A DNA stretch of 5,528 nt from Pseudomonadota bacterium (GTDB lineage: Bacteria; Pseudomonadota; Alphaproteobacteria; Rhizobiales; Hyphomicrobiaceae), in assembly GCA_023428365.1 (NCBI GenBank), contig JAEYYQ010000143.1:1-5528 (forward strand), in the 5' to 3' direction. The notes under the pieces are model-generated. The model was not told the DNA's origin. It saw only the letters and a program-made list of their open reading frames with translations, and searched no databases. This document shows, in pieces, positions 4,767-5,528 of the stretch. Position 1 is the stretch's first letter. Each line of letters opens with the position of its first letter. The translations under genes were made by a program, and so were the position numbers.

Positions 4767-5528
4767 ATGGTCGCGATGGACAACGCGACACCACTGATCG
4801 GTCTCGACGCCGTCGCGCTCGATACGGAAACAACCGGCCTCGACCCGCGCAAGGCGTGGATCGTGGAAATGGCGATCGTACCTCTGACAGGCGGCAGGCT
4901 CGATGTTGCGTCGGCTGTCCGCAGCTTGGTTCGACCAGGCAAGCCTATCCCACAGGAAGCGACCCGCATCCACGGCTTCGACGACACTACGGTGGCAGAT
5001 GCTCCATTGTTTGCGGAGGCGTGGCCGCAGCTGTCGCCGCATATCCACGACAAGATCGTGATTGGTCACTCCGTCGGTTACGACCTGGCGATCCTGAAGC
5101 GCGAGTGCGAGCGAGCGGGAATGGCCTGGTCCATTCCGCGCGCGCTGGATGTACGCCTGCTGGCAGAGCTGGCTGCTCCCGATCTGCCAAGCTATGCGCT
5201 TGAGAATCTGGCGAACTGGCTTGATGTCGAAGTCGGCCCTCGCCATTCGGCCGTCGGCGACGCGGTGACCGCCGGTCGGATTTTCCTCGACCTGCTGCCG
5301 CGCCTGCGCGAACGTGACATCCGCACGCTGGCCGAGGCCGAGCGAGCCTGCGCTGCGTTGACCGCGGCGCGCGACGCGCAGCATCGCGCCGGCTGGATCG
5401 AAACCGGCACCGCATCGAGTCGCAACGGAACGCGCACGCTACTGAGAATCGACAGCTATCCTTATCGTCACCGTGTGCGCGACGTCATGACGACGCCCGC
5501 GCAATTCGTCACCGCCGACACACCCCTG
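4767..5528 (+). CDS. DEDDh 3'-5' exonuclease fused to CBS domain(s), 3' end outside window
   Basis: The N-terminal domain is a DnaQ-like (Pol III epsilon-type) 3'-5' exonuclease of the DEDDh class. Counting from the alternative ATG at 4761, motif I is ALDTETTGLDP (Asp21, Glu23), motif II is GHSVGYDLAIL (Asp108) and motif III is RHSAVGDAVTAGRIF (His162, Asp167), so all five metal- and catalysis-linked residues are present. RIHGF (69-73) is also typical of the family. After a linker (about 180-235) containing an Ala-rich helix, the sequence YRHRVRDVMTTPAQFVTADT (235-254) matches the beginning of a CBS domain. The reading frame is still open at the window edge. CBS pairs usually bind adenosine nucleotides. 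Known relatives continue into a DUF294 putative nucleotidyltransferase region, but that part is not visible here. The start at 4767 was chosen from the ribosome binding site spacing. It probably forms an operon with the 202-aa gene. It is unlikely to be the replicative proofreading subunit, because that protein has no CBS domain. Confidence 0.9.
   Translation, partial: MVAMDNATPLIGLDAVALDTETTGLDPRKAWIVEMAIVPLTGGRLDVASAVRSLVRPGKPIPQEATRIHGFDDTTVADAPLFAEAWPQLSPHIHDKIVIGHSVGYDLAILKRECERAGMAWSIPRALDVRLLAELAAPDLPSYALENLANWLDVEVGPRHSAVGDAVTAGRIFLDLLPRLRERDIRTLAEAERACAALTAARDAQHRAGWIETGTASSRNGTRTLLRIDSYPYRHRVRDVMTTPAQFVTADTPL

Noticed and set aside
4302..5384. Long minus-strand frame of 360 codons
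   Set aside because: It lies opposite both the 202-aa gene and the exonuclease-CBS gene, which have recognisable motifs or clear codon structure. Its translation is rich in Arg, Gln and His, with no domain.

Overview
The window is about 5.5 kb of moderately GC-rich DNA (roughly 58-60% by eye). The gene content suggests a proteobacterium. An alpha- or betaproteobacterium fits best, but I cannot decide between them from sequence alone. The protein families point to acetate or other short monocarboxylate uptake coupled to a nucleotide-sensing or signalling protein. No mobile element, tRNA, rRNA or CRISPR array was seen.

Layout: 1-307 holds no gene I can support. Three small membrane-protein genes lie on the minus strand: a 122-aa protein (308-676) with its own good sigma70-type promoter, a 108-aa protein (891-1217), and a YggT-like protein (1225-1530). 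The last two are separated by only 7 nt. A strong intrinsic terminator at 1587-1620 separates this group from the next minus-strand operon. That operon comprises a DUF4212-type small subunit (3632-3895) followed 13 nt later by a 657-aa sodium:solute symporter of the ActP/VC_2705 type (1645-3618). A 217-nt divergent regulatory region (3896-4112) contains a self-complementary ATTATAAT box and an inverted repeat. On the plus strand are a 202-aa conserved-looking protein of unknown function (4113-4721) and, 45 nt downstream, a DEDDh 3'-5' exonuclease fused to the start of a CBS domain (from 4767). The exonuclease gene runs off the right edge.

How they may work together: the DUF4212 and symporter proteins should form the membrane carrier. 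The divergent plus-strand pair looks like a soluble regulatory or accessory module. CBS domains commonly bind adenine nucleotides, and genes of the exonuclease/CBS/DUF294 kind are, as I recall, frequent neighbours of this symporter type. A regulatory link between energy or nucleotide state and monocarboxylate uptake is therefore a reasonable inference, not something the sequence proves. The unexplained parts are the fused exonuclease-CBS protein, the 202-aa unknown and the small membrane proteins.
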